The notes: generated from the sequence alone by a model not told the origin. 41,748 bases of DNA from Candidatus Roseilinea sp. (GCA_025055235.1 JANWYN010000103.1:1-41748), one strand, 5' to 3'. Shown: positions 24,870-35,607, counted from the stretch's first letter. Numbers and translations: made by a program.

Positions 24870-26702
24870 TCACCGGATGATCAGCGGTAGATACACCACG
24901 CGACTGCCGGTCACCGTCAACCATTGCGCCGTGACCGGCCCCCAATCGCCGGCCGCATCGCGCCCGCGCACGAACACCAGATGCCGGCCCAAGGCTAGTC
25001 CCGTTGTATCGAGCATACCGATCACCTGCTCGGTCGCGCTGTCGAAGGCGCCATCTCGCGCCGCCAGCGCGATCGGCGCGCCGTCCAACCACGGTGGCGT
25101 ATCCAGGTAGGCCTCCGCTGCAACGATGGGCTGTGCCGCCGGCCGGCCGATGCTCTCCTCGTGATTGCCGAGCGTATCATCGTCAACCGTCGCCGTGAGC
25201 GTGACCGGTTGCTCTCGCTCAACCAGAGGGCTGCTCAGCATCACCGAGCGCACCATCGGGCCGAGCGAGAGTGCGTAGGGCCGGCGCGCGACCTTGGCGG
25301 CGTAAAGGAACGCCTCGCGGTTGAGCGGCCAGAAGACGTCATCCTGGCAAGCATACGCGGGGGTGAAGCCGCCGCACGTGCCACTGAGCGGCCCGATCTC
25401 GTAGGTGAAGCTGGGCACGCCGAGCACGCCATAGGCCCAATCGTCGGTCGTGCCGCTGGCCGGGTATAGCAACTCCGACACCTGGCCGGTTGCATAGCCA
25501 TTGAAATGGCTCATGCGGAAGGCAAAGGCGCGCAGGCCGGCGTCGTTCGGCGCGCGTTGTGTGGGCAGGCAAGCGCCGAAGCATTCTGCCCATCCCCACG
25601 GCAGCAGGATCAAGTCGCCGAAACTGTGCAGTGTGAGCATGGCGCCGGTAGACGTGATCGGCGCGACATCGCCCAGCGTCGGGCCGCGCTGGTCGGCGAA
25701 CAGGTTGCGCATCAGCACTTCGAGCGCATACTGCTCCGGCTCTGATGCCGCGCTCGGGCCGAGGTATGTCTGCGCGCATGGATCGGTGCTCGTGCCGCTG
25801 ACGCCCCATTGGAATGACGCATTGCGGTTGAGGTCCACGCCCGGTTGCGAGAAAGCGTAGGTCGGATGGCCGGGAGGGAAGCCGCACGCGCTCCGCGCGT
25901 CGTTCATGTTCTTGCGCTGCAGATAGGGCGCATTGCCGCCCTGCTCGACGAAGCGCCGGCCATCGGGGTTGGCGACCGGGATCACCCACATCTCATGGTG
26001 GTCGAGCAACCAGGTCACGTCGGGGTCGCGGCCGTAGCCATCCACCAGGAAGTCCATCCAGCGCCAGGCCATCTCGCTGGTGCTCAGCTCGCGCGCGTGG
26101 ACGGCGGCGATGAGTAGGAAGCGCGGCTTGTCGGTGTTCGGATCGAGCCGGCAATCGTTCGCGCGGCGCTTGGTGATGCAGATCGCCTTCAGGTCATGGC
26201 CGTCTGGCCGGCCGGTCACCTTGCGCCACGAGTCGCCGTAGTCCACCACCAGCGCCAGATCGGGCCGCGCGGTGGCGATGGCGTCCATATGCGCCTCATG
26301 TTCGGCTACGGTGCGGTAGCCGCCGAAGTAGCTGTGAGCCGTGAGCGGTGAGCCGTGAGCGGTGAGCGGTAAGGGGTGAAGGGTAAGGGGTGAGTGGACA
26401 GTGGCGTCGAAGCCTTTGGTGCGTAGATCGGCGAGCGTCGCTGCATCGCCTAGCACGAACAGCGCGTTCCCGTCGCGCGCTTCGAGCAAGTCATAGCCGC
26501 TGCTGCTGAGCAGAGCGACGTCGCCGGGCGACCGGACGACGACGCGGAGGATGAAGAGGTCGGGCGCAGGTGCGCGATGCGCTTTTGCACGGTCGCCATC
26601 GCCGGCGCCGATGACCGCTGCTGCAGCCAAGAGGTTAGCTGCAACTAGGATGAGTATAAGTGCTATCCGCCGCCACATGCGGCGGCATTGTAGATGACGC
26701 AA
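24870..26702 (-). CDS. Secreted M14 zinc carboxypeptidase
   Basis: 610 residues. A signal peptide (MWRRIALILILVAANLLAAA) leads to an M14 domain. Zinc ligands are H202 and E205 in VHARELSTSE and H359 in LTLHSFGDLILLPWG; the specificity motif is VDLNRNASF (289-297) and the catalytic glutamate is E435 in FTYEIGP. The C-terminal 150 residues look like an Ig-type extension and end in VVYLPLIIR, a tail frequent in secreted Chloroflexota proteins. Residues 104-124 are a 7-residue repeat encoded by a 7-bp array, placed between the propeptide-like region and the catalytic domain. The start is TTG 26702 with GAGG just upstream; ATG 26678 is the alternative. Confidence 0.92.
   Translation of the reverse strand: MRHLQCRRMWRRIALILILVAANLLAAAAVIGAGDGDRAKAHRAPAPDLFILRVVVRSPGDVALLSSSGYDLLEARDGNALFVLGDAATLADLRTKGFDATVHSPLTLHPLPLTAHGSPLTAHSYFGGYRTVAEHEAHMDAIATARPDLALVVDYGDSWRKVTGRPDGHDLKAICITKRRANDCRLDPNTDKPRFLLIAAVHARELSTSEMAWRWMDFLVDGYGRDPDVTWLLDHHEMWVIPVANPDGRRFVEQGGNAPYLQRKNMNDARSACGFPPGHPTYAFSQPGVDLNRNASFQWGVSGTSTDPCAQTYLGPSAASEPEQYALEVLMRNLFADQRGPTLGDVAPITSTGAMLTLHSFGDLILLPWGWAECFGACLPTQRAPNDAGLRAFAFRMSHFNGYATGQVSELLYPASGTTDDWAYGVLGVPSFTYEIGPLSGTCGGFTPAYACQDDVFWPLNREAFLYAAKVARRPYALSLGPMVRSVMLSSPLVEREQPVTLTATVDDDTLGNHEESIGRPAAQPIVAAEAYLDTPPWLDGAPIALAARDGAFDSATEQVIGMLDTTGLALGRHLVFVRGRDAAGDWGPVTAQWLTVTGSRVVYLPLIIR
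26331..26393 (+). repeat. In-gene 7-bp array inside the carboxypeptidase gene
   Basis: Nine heptamers GCTGTGA, GCCGTGA, GCGGTGA, GCCGTGA, GCGGTGA, GCGGTAA, GGGGTGA, AGGGTAA, GGGGTGA. The 63-bp length equals three 21-bp blocks; on the coding strand it is read as SPLTLHP, LPLTAHG, SPLTAHS. The frame is preserved. The units are like those in the uxuA leader (GTGAGCT). Confidence 0.92.
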
Positions 26703-26813
26703 TCATCCTCATCACACCGAGAGTGAGCGCGAAGGTGGATTTCGAGAGCACGAACTGTTGCTCGTGCCCATCGAGCATTCGAAGGGCGCGGGGTGCTTCC
26801 ATCTTTCCGAAAT

Positions 26814-27320
26814 TTAGAATTCCAGACGGCCGCCCACAAACTCAAGACCTTGGTCGCGAAGCGCGCGCAACTTGGGGTCGTTAGCGGAGAAGCTACTCGA
26901 ACCCGTGGCAACCCAGACGATGCGACGGGGATCGTAGTTCATAGGCTGCGCTTCCGTCCGTAACCACTCAATCAGCCAATCAAGCTTCCCGCGAACTTCT
27001 TTTAGGTTATCACCGCTGGCCGCAGGATGTACTTCGGCCCAAATGATTTGCTCTGAGTTGGTTGTATGCCCGTAACCAATCGCGTAATCCCACCGTGGAT
27101 CAACCGGCTTGACCCCTTGCAGGGCTTCGTCAACACAAACGCTACCCTTGAGCCGCTTCGGATGTCTGCATTTGATCTTTGCTTTGTCCGAAGGTGCGAT
27201 CGCCTTCAGGCCATACCGATATGCCGGAGCAATGGCCGGTGTGTCCATCACTGCCTGGTAGAAGCGAGATGGGGGCTTGGGCTTCTTCGAAGCCCGTCTT
27301 CTATGGGAAGACTTTGCCAT
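26814..27320 (-). CDS. Unknown 168-residue partner of the AAA ATPase
   Basis: Very basic N terminus (KSSHRRRASKKPKPP), then a mixed alpha/beta domain. DYAIGYGHTTNSEQIIWAEVHPA has D78, E96 and H98 spaced like D-x17-E-x-H, which recalls a PD-(D/E)XK nuclease core with K replaced by H. VRGKLDWLIEWL and RRIVWVATG follow. I recognise no family. The gene overlaps the 3' end of the ATPase gene by 20 bp, so it is co-translated. A nuclease or toxic effector role is a guess from context. No gene lies in the 111 bp between it and the carboxypeptidase start. Confidence 0.7.
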   Translation of the reverse strand: MAKSSHRRRASKKPKPPSRFYQAVMDTPAIAPAYRYGLKAIAPSDKAKIKCRHPKRLKGSVCVDEALQGVKPVDPRWDYAIGYGHTTNSEQIIWAEVHPAASGDNLKEVRGKLDWLIEWLRTEAQPMNYDPRRIVWVATGSSSFSANDPKLRALRDQGLEFVGGRLEF

Positions 27321-28476
27321 TTGTCACTGCTTGTGCGACGAGGTTCCCAACGTGGCCGCTGAACTCGGTGAGCCCGCCCCAGCCTGACTCAGAAGCGTTC
27401 TCGGAAGCAGGATCAAGATTGGATATATCTTGCACAATGCCCCGTTCTCGCTCGAAGTAATAGACCTTCAGCTCTTTTGCAGGGTCGAGTGCTGCCTCGG
27501 CCAGTTTCCGTGCTTCGGAGTTCGCTGGTAAATTGAAAAGGGAGCGTACGAACTGTTCATCCGCTCGGCTCTCGCGAAACCGGCGCAGTGCCCAAATCAC
27601 ATCGAGCACGTGCGGTGAATGCGTAGAAAGATATACGCGATATCCTCGCTGCAACAAATCTAGCACGAGCAACATCGCCGCCGAGATGGCCTGTGGATGA
27701 AGACCCATCTCGACTTCCTCGATCACCGCCAGTTCCAGTGACTCACGACGCGGTGTCTTGGAAGGGGGAAGCAATTGATAGGCGCCGAGTAGGAGCGGCA
27801 CAAACTCACGCTGCCCAGCCGACCACACGGTGAAAGGTAGCGAATCGCCTTCATTTGGCTGAAGCACCAGCCTACGCTGTCCCAACTGAGCTTCTATGCG
27901 CAAGCTGAAGCCGCCAAAGATTGCTTCTAGCAAGGCATCACGGATAACTTTCTTTAATCGTCTGCTCTGCGGAAAGACAATCCTATTCTCGCCGAGTAGT
28001 TCTCGTTCTGCTAACCGGCGTAGCTTCTCGCCGAAGTCGCGCACGACGAACGGATCGCCCAAGCGGTAATCATAGAAGCCCCGGAACCAACCGCTCTGCG
28101 GATTGATGGCCAGCACACGTTGCGCCGGGATAAAGAACACGTGCTCGGTTAGATTGCGCTTGCCGCGACGGGCTAGGGATTGCAAGTCAATTGACTGGCC
28201 ATCGCTCTCGACCAAGGTGTCTTTCCCCCAAATGCCCTGCATCCCCTCTCCAAAAACAGTGCTAACGAATGCAGGAGGATTGCCGCTATCCCAGTCAACA
28301 CCGTATTGCCTCAAAGTGTTGTGAATCGCACCGGTATCAGCCAGCAGTTTTACGAGCTGCAAGGTTAGACTTTTGCCGGTCGCCTGAGGGCCGACGAAAA
28401 CCGTTAGCGCGCCGAAGGAGAGGTCCGCGGATTTGACCGGGCCGAAGTTGCGTAGCTGCAGGCGATTGGGGACCAT
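27301..28476 (-). CDS. AAA/ABC-type ATPase (AAA_15/AAA_21, OLD-like)
   Basis: 391 residues. LQLRNFGPVKSADLSFGALTVFVGPQATGKS has Walker A GPQATGKS (29-36). A signature-like WSAGQREFVPLLL is at 217-229, Walker B is LELAVIEEVEMGLHP (246-260), and STHSPHVLDV (283-292) is the H-switch. This is the head-only SMC/OLD-type ATPase found in many phage-defence modules. No TOPRIM domain is fused, so the downstream partner would be the effector, as in two-gene modules. It starts 29 bases after the glnS stop, so it could be transcribed from glnS. Confidence 0.88.
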   Translation of the reverse strand: MVPNRLQLRNFGPVKSADLSFGALTVFVGPQATGKSLTLQLVKLLADTGAIHNTLRQYGVDWDSGNPPAFVSTVFGEGMQGIWGKDTLVESDGQSIDLQSLARRGKRNLTEHVFFIPAQRVLAINPQSGWFRGFYDYRLGDPFVVRDFGEKLRRLAERELLGENRIVFPQSRRLKKVIRDALLEAIFGGFSLRIEAQLGQRRLVLQPNEGDSLPFTVWSAGQREFVPLLLGAYQLLPPSKTPRRESLELAVIEEVEMGLHPQAISAAMLLVLDLLQRGYRVYLSTHSPHVLDVIWALRRFRESRADEQFVRSLFNLPANSEARKLAEAALDPAKELKVYYFERERGIVQDISNLDPASENASESGWGGLTEFSGHVGNLVAQAVTNGKVFP

Positions 28477-28504
28477 CTGCTATCTATGCAGGCAGAGTAT
28501 AGCC

Positions 28505-30190
28505 TTACCCCTGCCCCGCTGCCTTCGCCCAAGCATCCTTCAGGCCGACGGCGCGGTTGAAGACCAGCCGCTCCGGCGTCGAGTCGGGATCAACGACGAA
28601 GTAACCGAGCCGTTCGAACTGGTAGTGCTTGCCGACAGGCGAGCCGGCCACGCTCGGCTCGGCGAAGCCCTGCACCACCTCCAGCGACTTCGGGTTGAGG
28701 TAGCTCAGGAAGCTCTCACCCTCTTCTACTACATCGTCCGGGTCAGGGCGGGTGAATAGATGGTCATACAGCCGCGCTTCGATCGGCAAGGCCTGCGTCG
28801 CGCTCACCCAGTGGATGGTGGCCTTCACCTTGCGCCCGTCGGGCGCGCTGCCGCCGCGCGTCGCCGGGTCGTAGGTGCAGCGCAATTCGACGACGTTGCC
28901 GGCATCATCTTTTATCACATCTACGCACCTGATGAAGTAGCCGTAGCGCAAGCGCACTTCGCGGCCGGGCGCGAGGCGATAGAACTTCGGCGGTGGGTTC
29001 TCCATGAAGTCGTCCTGCTCGATGTAGAGCACGCGACCGAACGGCACATGGCGCACACCGGCGGCGGGGTCTTCGGGGTTGTTGATTGCCTCCAGCATCT
29101 CGGTTTGCTCGGCGGGATAGTTCTCGATCACCACGCGCAGCGGGCGCAGCACGGCCATCACGCGCGGCGCGGTCTTATTCAGCTCGTCGCGCAGGCTGTG
29201 CTCAAGCATGGCGATGTCCACCACACTGTCGGCTTTGGCGACGCCGATGCGGGCGCAAAAGTCGCGGATGGCCGAAGGGGTGTAGCCACGCCGGCGCAGG
29301 CCGCGCAGCGTGGGCATGCGTGGGTCGTCCCAGCCACGCACGTGGCCTTCTTTCACCAACTGCAGCAGCTTGCGCTTGCTCAGCACGGTGTAGCTCAGGT
29401 TCAGCCGGGCGAACTCGATCTGTCGCGGCGCGAAGATCTCCAGCTCGCGCAAGAACCACTCATAGAGCGGGCGATGATCCTCATACTCCAGCGAACACAG
29501 CGAATGCGTAATGCCCTCGATGCTGTCGCTCTGGCCATGCGCGAAGTCATACGTCGGGTAGATGCACCATTTGTCGCCGGTGCGGTGATGGCTGGCGTGA
29601 ATGATGCGATACATCACCGGGTCGCGGAGGTTGATGTTGCCGGAGGCCATGTCAATCTTGGCGCGCAGGGTGCGGCTGCCTGCGGGGAATTCGCCGGCGC
29701 GCATACGCGCGAACAGGTCGAGGTTCTCCTCCACGCTGCGGTTGCGCCACGGGCTCTCGCGGCCCGGCTGGGTGAGCGTGCCGCGATACTCGCGGATCTC
29801 GTCCGGCGAAAGATCGCACACGTAAGCCTTGCCTTTCTTGATCAGCTTGACGGCGTACTCATAGAGCTGCTCGAAGTAGTCGCTGGCGAAGCACAACCGA
29901 TCCCACTGATAACCCAGCCAGCGCACGTCCTCGATGATCGCATCTACATATTCCTGCTCTTCTTTGGTCGGGTTTGTGTCGTCGAAGCGCAGGTTGCACG
30001 TGCCGCCGAACTCGCGGGCGATCTCGAAATCCACCGCCATCGCTTTGGCGTGGCCGATGTGCAGATAGCCGTTCGGCTCCGGCGGGAAGCGCGTGCGGAC
30101 GTAGGTGAAGCGGCCGGACGCGAGGTCCTCGCGCACGGCGGTGCGGATGAAGTCGGATGTCGTTCTGGCAATGATCGGCTCGGCGCTCAT
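28505..30190 (-). CDS. glnS: Glutaminyl-tRNA synthetase
   Basis: 561 residues from ATG 30190, a usual GlnRS length. [18 protein letters not shown] (34-51) contains the HIGH motif; the KMSKS counterpart is [11 protein letters not shown] (about 273-283). The C-terminal beta-barrels for anticodon recognition are present. [13 protein letters not shown] separates it from GluRS. The genome therefore appears to charge Gln directly. The frame is open to 30256, but there is a TATACT -10 box 12 bases before 30190. No Shine-Dalgarno is present, so a short leader is likely. Confidence 0.97.
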   Translation of the reverse strand: MSAEPIIARTTSDFIRTAVREDLASGRFTYVRTRFPPEPNGYLHIGHAKAMAVDFEIAREFGGTCNLRFDDTNPTKEEQEYVDAIIEDVRWLGYQWDRLCFASDYFEQLYEYAVKLIKKGKAYVCDLSPDEIREYRGTLTQPGRESPWRNRSVEENLDLFARMRAGEFPAGSRTLRAKIDMASGNINLRDPVMYRIIHASHHRTGDKWCIYPTYDFAHGQSDSIEGITHSLCSLEYEDHRPLYEWFLRELEIFAPRQIEFARLNLSYTVLSKRKLLQLVKEGHVRGWDDPRMPTLRGLRRRGYTPSAIRDFCARIGVAKADSVVDIAMLEHSLRDELNKTAPRVMAVLRPLRVVIENYPAEQTEMLEAINNPEDPAAGVRHVPFGRVLYIEQDDFMENPPPKFYRLAPGREVRLRYGYFIRCVDVIKDDAGNVVELRCTYDPATRGGSAPDGRKVKATIHWVSATQALPIEARLYDHLFTRPDPDDVVEEGESFLSYLNPKSLEVVQGFAEPSVAGSPVGKHYQFERLGYFVVDPDSTPERLVFNRAVGLKDAWAKAAGQG

Positions 30191-30202
30191 AGTCGAACGG
30201 TG

Positions 30203-30208
30203 AGTATA
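30203..30208 (-). promoter_or_regulatory. -10 box of glnS
   Basis: TATACT on the minus strand, 12 bases before the glnS ATG; transcription would start around 30197. No convincing -35 was seen. The tandem repeat at 30226-30267 occupies the -35 region. Confidence 0.4.
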
Positions 30209-30225
30209 GCTTGATGCGCCTTCGT

Positions 30226-30267
30226 GCCTCGACATGCTCGGCACCAGCCTCGACATGCTCGGCTACA
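30226..30267 (+). repeat. 21-bp tandem duplication
   Basis: Two adjacent copies of a 21-base unit beginning GCCTCGACATGCTCGGC. They differ only at the end (ACCA versus TACA). The duplication lies in the probable -35 region of glnS. Confidence 0.85.
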
Positions 30268-30426
30268 GTAGGTATCGCTCATGCGCGACTACGAGCTTGC
30301 GCTACTATGGCGCCGCGCGGCGAAGTTCCAAAAGCGCACGCTCGCCGCGAATGCGCCGGCGGCGAAGCGCCAGCTGTAGAACACGAACCACGGCGGGTGT
30401 ATTTCCCGCTGGGGGCAAAATGCCCG

Positions 30427-30505
30427 GCGATTGAAGTCGCGGACAGTTTGTAGCAAAGCCGGCCGTGCGCCGGCTTTGCCGTGCGTTGCGCGCGGATTCA
30501 TCCGC
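30427..30505 (+). repeat. Three-hairpin element, copy 2
   Basis: Hairpin one is GCGATT-GA-AGTCGC (30427-30440). Hairpin two is a perfect 11-bp stem, GCAAAGCCGGC with GCCGGCTTTGC, loop CGTGC (30453-30479). Hairpin three is GCGGAT-TC-ATCCGC (30492-30505). The copy at 38734-38810 (other strand) has the same layout with paired changes that keep the stems. Confidence 0.82.
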
Positions 30506-30639
30506 TGCGCAAATCCGCAATGCCCCTGTTAGAAAATGCACCCACTGCGGCGCGACGCGGCCGAGGCTAGACTAAGCCATTGCGATCCTCACGGCTGCCG
30601 GCAACAAACCGCCATTCAAGAGACCACTGCGAACGAGGT

Positions 30640-31425
30640 TCAGAAGAACTTCGGGGTGAAGCCGGGAGTGTTTAGCACGGCCATCAAGTCCTCGGCGGTG
30701 CCGAGCACGATCAAGCCGCGCTTCTCGGCGAACGCAACGACGCTGGAATCCACATACAGCCCGGCGACTGCGCCGGCGAAGCGATAACCACGCGTAGCGA
30801 ATTCGGGGAAGTACTCCTTGACCTCGGGCAACGAGGCAGCGAATTCGTTCACCGCCGAGATGTCCAGCCTGACCTTGCTCTCGACGGTGAGGAAGTAGCC
30901 GCAGCCGGCGGCGACTGTGTCGAATTCGCGATTGCGATCCGGCTCGGTCGGGTGCTTGCGCTTCACGCGCACGCCGGAGAACTCGATTGCCTCGGCCGGA
31001 CAGCCGAACACCTCGCGCAGCACGCGCGGCACGCTGGGTGCGACGACGTCCTCGACGAGGATTCCAAGGCTGGCTGCCAACTCCCCCCAGCGCTTGTTCA
31101 TCTCGCGCCGGTCGTTGCGCGTCTCCTCCCTGAAAGCCTGCATCTCCTCCTTGAACGCGCTCATCTCCTCCTTGAATGCACTCATCTCGCGCGACAGGCG
31201 ATCAATTTCTAGGCTGGTGTTGCGCGACACGCGCTCAATCTCTAAGCTGGTATTGCGCGATACGCGTTCGATTTCCGCGCTCAAGTTGCGCAGAATGCTT
31301 TCGATCTTAAGTTCGGTCTCGCGCGATACGCGCTCGATCTCCAGGCTGGTGTTGCGCGACACGCGCAGCACATCGGCCATCAGGGATTCCAACGTCTCGA
31401 CCCGGGCTTCGAGTTCGGCGCTCAC
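30640..31425 (-). CDS. Coiled-coil protein with C-terminal PD-(D/E)XK-like domain
   Basis: 261 residues, GTG start at 31425. Residues 22-87 are six tandem 11-residue repeats (VSRNTSLEIER type), switching to 7-residue repeats (MSAFKEE, MSAFKEE, MQAFREE; 81-101). This is a hendecad coiled coil followed by heptads. The C-terminal domain has REFDTVAAGCGYFLTVESKV, where D169, E182 and K184 fit the PD-(D/E)XK nuclease core. It resembles DUF3782-type proteins with a coiled coil plus nuclease-like domain, of unknown role. TATAAT eight bases before the GTG suggests a leaderless mRNA. It is divergent from the penicillin-acylase gene. Confidence 0.82.
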   Translation of the reverse strand: MSAELEARVETLESLMADVLRVSRNTSLEIERVSRETELKIESILRNLSAEIERVSRNTSLEIERVSRNTSLEIDRLSREMSAFKEEMSAFKEEMQAFREETRNDRREMNKRWGELAASLGILVEDVVAPSVPRVLREVFGCPAEAIEFSGVRVKRKHPTEPDRNREFDTVAAGCGYFLTVESKVRLDISAVNEFAASLPEVKEYFPEFATRGYRFAGAVAGLYVDSSVVAFAEKRGLIVLGTAEDLMAVLNTPGFTPKFF

Positions 31426-31433
31426 GACCGGAG

Positions 31434-31439
31434 ATTATA
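31434..31439 (-). promoter_or_regulatory. -10 box of the coiled-coil protein gene
   Basis: A perfect TATAAT on the minus strand with eight bases between it and the GTG start at 31425, which puts the transcription start about two bases before the GTG. The -35 (TGTGAT) is weak. Confidence 0.5.
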
Positions 31440-31549
31440 GTGGTCGCCCGCCTACGATCACACTTTCGGCGCGCGCGCTTACAATTCCACCCGGTGGCGC
31501 GCCGATTCGACCACGGATTGCGTCATTTGCATCACACCGGAGAAGAGCC

Positions 31550-34030
<2,481 letters not shown>

Positions 34031-34187
34031 CGCGGCATATCGCTGCTCGCTTTGCTCACGCGCAAGCAGCAGGCAGCGTCAAGCGGCAGGCGCATTTGCC
34101 GGCAGGGGCAAGCACACAGGCACGGAACGGCGTCCGTACCTACTTGCGACGACATCTGCGCATGCACCCTTCCAAGACGCCAAGCGG

Positions 34188-34193
34188 TATAAT
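34188..34193 (+). promoter_or_regulatory. -10 box of tRNA-Gly
   Basis: A perfect TATAAT nine bases before the mature tRNA 5' end (34203), so the primary transcript would have only a few bases of 5' leader. No good -35 hexamer is seen. Confidence 0.55.
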
Positions 34194-34202
34194 CCGAGCT
34201 GC

Positions 34203-34275
34203 GCGGGTATAGCTGAGGTGGTACAGCGTCTGCCTTCCAAGCAGAAGACCACGGGTTCGAGTCCCGTTGCCCGCT
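34203..34275 (+). tRNA. tRNA-Gly(TCC)
   Basis: A full cloverleaf: acceptor GCGGGTA/TGCCCGC with one G-T pair, D-arm GCTG/CAGC with the GG loop, anticodon arm TCTGC/GCAGA around loop CTTCCAA (anticodon TCC at 34236-34238), a 5-base variable loop, and T-arm ACGGG/CCCGT around TTCGAGT. The discriminator is T, and CCA is not encoded. It reads GGA and probably GGG codons. Confidence 0.97.
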
Positions 34276-34610
34276 TGCTACAGCGTCGCAGGTGATGGCC
34301 TTCAGACTTCGGCTTCACCATCGCAGCAGACAAAGCCGCAGCCTCAAGTAGCCTTGACGTCCTTTCCTTGCCGAGCGCGCCCAATCGCCGCCGGCCAGCG
34401 CCGAGACCTCGCGGCTGGGATTGCGGCCGTGGTCGTCTGAATCGCGGTTGTGATCATGCGCATATCCCTCAGGTGTATTCGCGTAGAGAGGCAAAAATGC
34501 CGCGCGTAGGGCGCGGACGCCGTTCCGCGCCGATGATGCTACCCAACCTTCACATTTGCCCCAACTGACGAATTCGCCCCTATCCCCCCGCTCGCATGGC
34601 CCTTCAAAAT
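34276..34610. other. Gene-free stretch between tRNA-Gly and the first LysR gene
   Basis: 335 bp with no convincing gene; the one open frame of 66 codons has a repeat-like Arg/Pro composition. It contains the GTAGGG-headed hairpin at 34502-34529: an 8-bp stem GGCGCGGA/TCCGCGCC with loop CGCCGT, a relative of the hairpin at 4378-4405 with a different but fully paired stem. Confidence 0.6.
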
Positions 34611-34633
34611 GGCTTTTCTATAATGTAAAAGCC
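34611..34633 (+). promoter_or_regulatory. LysR-type operator and -10 box before the gene at 34656
   Basis: A perfect dyad GGCTTTT-N9-AAAAGCC. Its centre holds TATAAT (34619-34624), and it contains a T-N11-A arrangement as bound by LysR proteins. Binding here would block the -10 box, which fits negative autoregulation. The gene has AGGTGAT seven bases before its ATG. Confidence 0.6.
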
Positions 34634-34655
34634 GTTGGGTCGAGGTGATCCCGAG

Positions 34656-35555
34656 ATGCTCGATTTGCACAAGCTCGAGATCTTCTTGCTCGCCGCAGAG
34701 AAGCGCAGCATTACTGCCACCGCCGAGCAATTGAACATGACGCAGTCGGGCGTCAGCCAGCATATCAAGGACCTCGAAACTGCGCTCGGTGTGCGCTTGT
34801 TTTCACGGGGGCGGCGCGGCATCGAGCTGACGGATGCCGGGATGCTGCTAAAAGAACACGCCGCGGCCATCCTCCGTATGGTCGCCGAGGCCGAGCACGC
34901 CGTTGGCGACCTGCGGCAGCAAAAGCACGCTCACCTCGTCCTCGGTGCAACGCCGGGCATCAGCACATACCTGCTCCCGGAATGGATCGCCGACTTCAGC
35001 GCTGCTTACCCGAACATCCGCTGTGACCTGCGCACGCTGACCACGCCCGAAATCTTGCATGCCCTGGACGAACGCGCGATCGCGCTCGGCCTGATCGAAG
35101 GCGAGCTGCGCGAGTCTGCCTATCAAAAATACGAAGTGCGCGTGCTGCGGGAAATCGAGCACTACGTGGTGGTCGGCAAGCAACACAAGTGGTGGGATAA
35201 GCGCGAGCTGAGCGTCGCCGAGCTGAACGGTTGCTCGCTGGTGACGCGCCAACCCCAGAGCCAGACGCGCGCCTGGTTGGAGCAGGTGTTTTGCCAGCAA
35301 GGCGTCTCCGTCCGCATTGAGATGGCGTTCGACAACCTCGAATCCATCAAGCGCGCCGTCATCAGCCGCCCGTGGATCAGCATCCTGCCCGACTATGTGG
35401 TGCAACAGGAAGTGAATCTGGGCTTGCTGCGGATCATCCCCGTCCGAGACACTCCTTTCAAGCGGCAGATGAAAGTGTTGTGGCCGAGGCGTGCGCCGCT
35501 GCTGCCGGCGATGCGCAAGATGATTGACCATCTACGGTCGCGCGCCGGCGGATGA
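34656..35555 (+). CDS. LysR-family transcriptional regulator 1
   Basis: 299 residues. The N-terminal winged helix (DLHKLEIFLLAAEKRSIT, LNMTQSGVSQHIKDLETALG) and the LysR substrate-binding domain (about 90-295, LVLGATPGISTYLLPEWI) are clear. It is closely similar to the regulator at 38856 (shared DLHKL.IF, VSQH.K.LE.ALGV.LF.RGRRG), so the two are paralogues. The start at ATG 34656 agrees with the family and has a Shine-Dalgarno; a frame open to 34635 is not used. The target is unknown; the nearest genes are the sulfur-related cluster on the other strand. The operator before it suggests autoregulation. Confidence 0.94.
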   Translation: MLDLHKLEIFLLAAEKRSITATAEQLNMTQSGVSQHIKDLETALGVRLFSRGRRGIELTDAGMLLKEHAAAILRMVAEAEHAVGDLRQQKHAHLVLGATPGISTYLLPEWIADFSAAYPNIRCDLRTLTTPEILHALDERAIALGLIEGELRESAYQKYEVRVLREIEHYVVVGKQHKWWDKRELSVAELNGCSLVTRQPQSQTRAWLEQVFCQQGVSVRIEMAFDNLESIKRAVISRPWISILPDYVVQQEVNLGLLRIIPVRDTPFKRQMKVLWPRRAPLLPAMRKMIDHLRSRAGG

Positions 35556-35607
35556 TGCCTCTTGACGACGTGGCGTGCGCCCACAACCACTGCCGATGCC
35601 GGTTGCC

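Larger units (their letters stand above)
30191..30639. other. 449-bp gene-free stretch upstream of glnS
   Basis: I see no convincing gene here: the open frames are short and change composition. The region holds the glnS promoter, a 21-bp tandem duplication (30226-30267), small stem-loops such as GCGGG...CCCGC, and the three-hairpin element at 30427-30505. It looks like a site that collects structured repeats. Confidence 0.7.

Noticed and set aside
28760..30214. Plus-strand open frame (484 codons) opposite glnS
   Set aside because: Antisense shadow of glnS in GC-rich DNA; no start signal and no recognisable domain.
31165..31362. 33-bp periodic repeats that could look like a CRISPR array
   Set aside because: The 33-bp unit has no spacers and encodes 11-residue coiled-coil repeats in a good reading frame.
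34368..34568. 66-codon open frame between tRNA-Gly and LysR 1
   Set aside because: Arg/Pro-rich, crosses a hairpin repeat, has no ribosome binding site and no recognisable domain.
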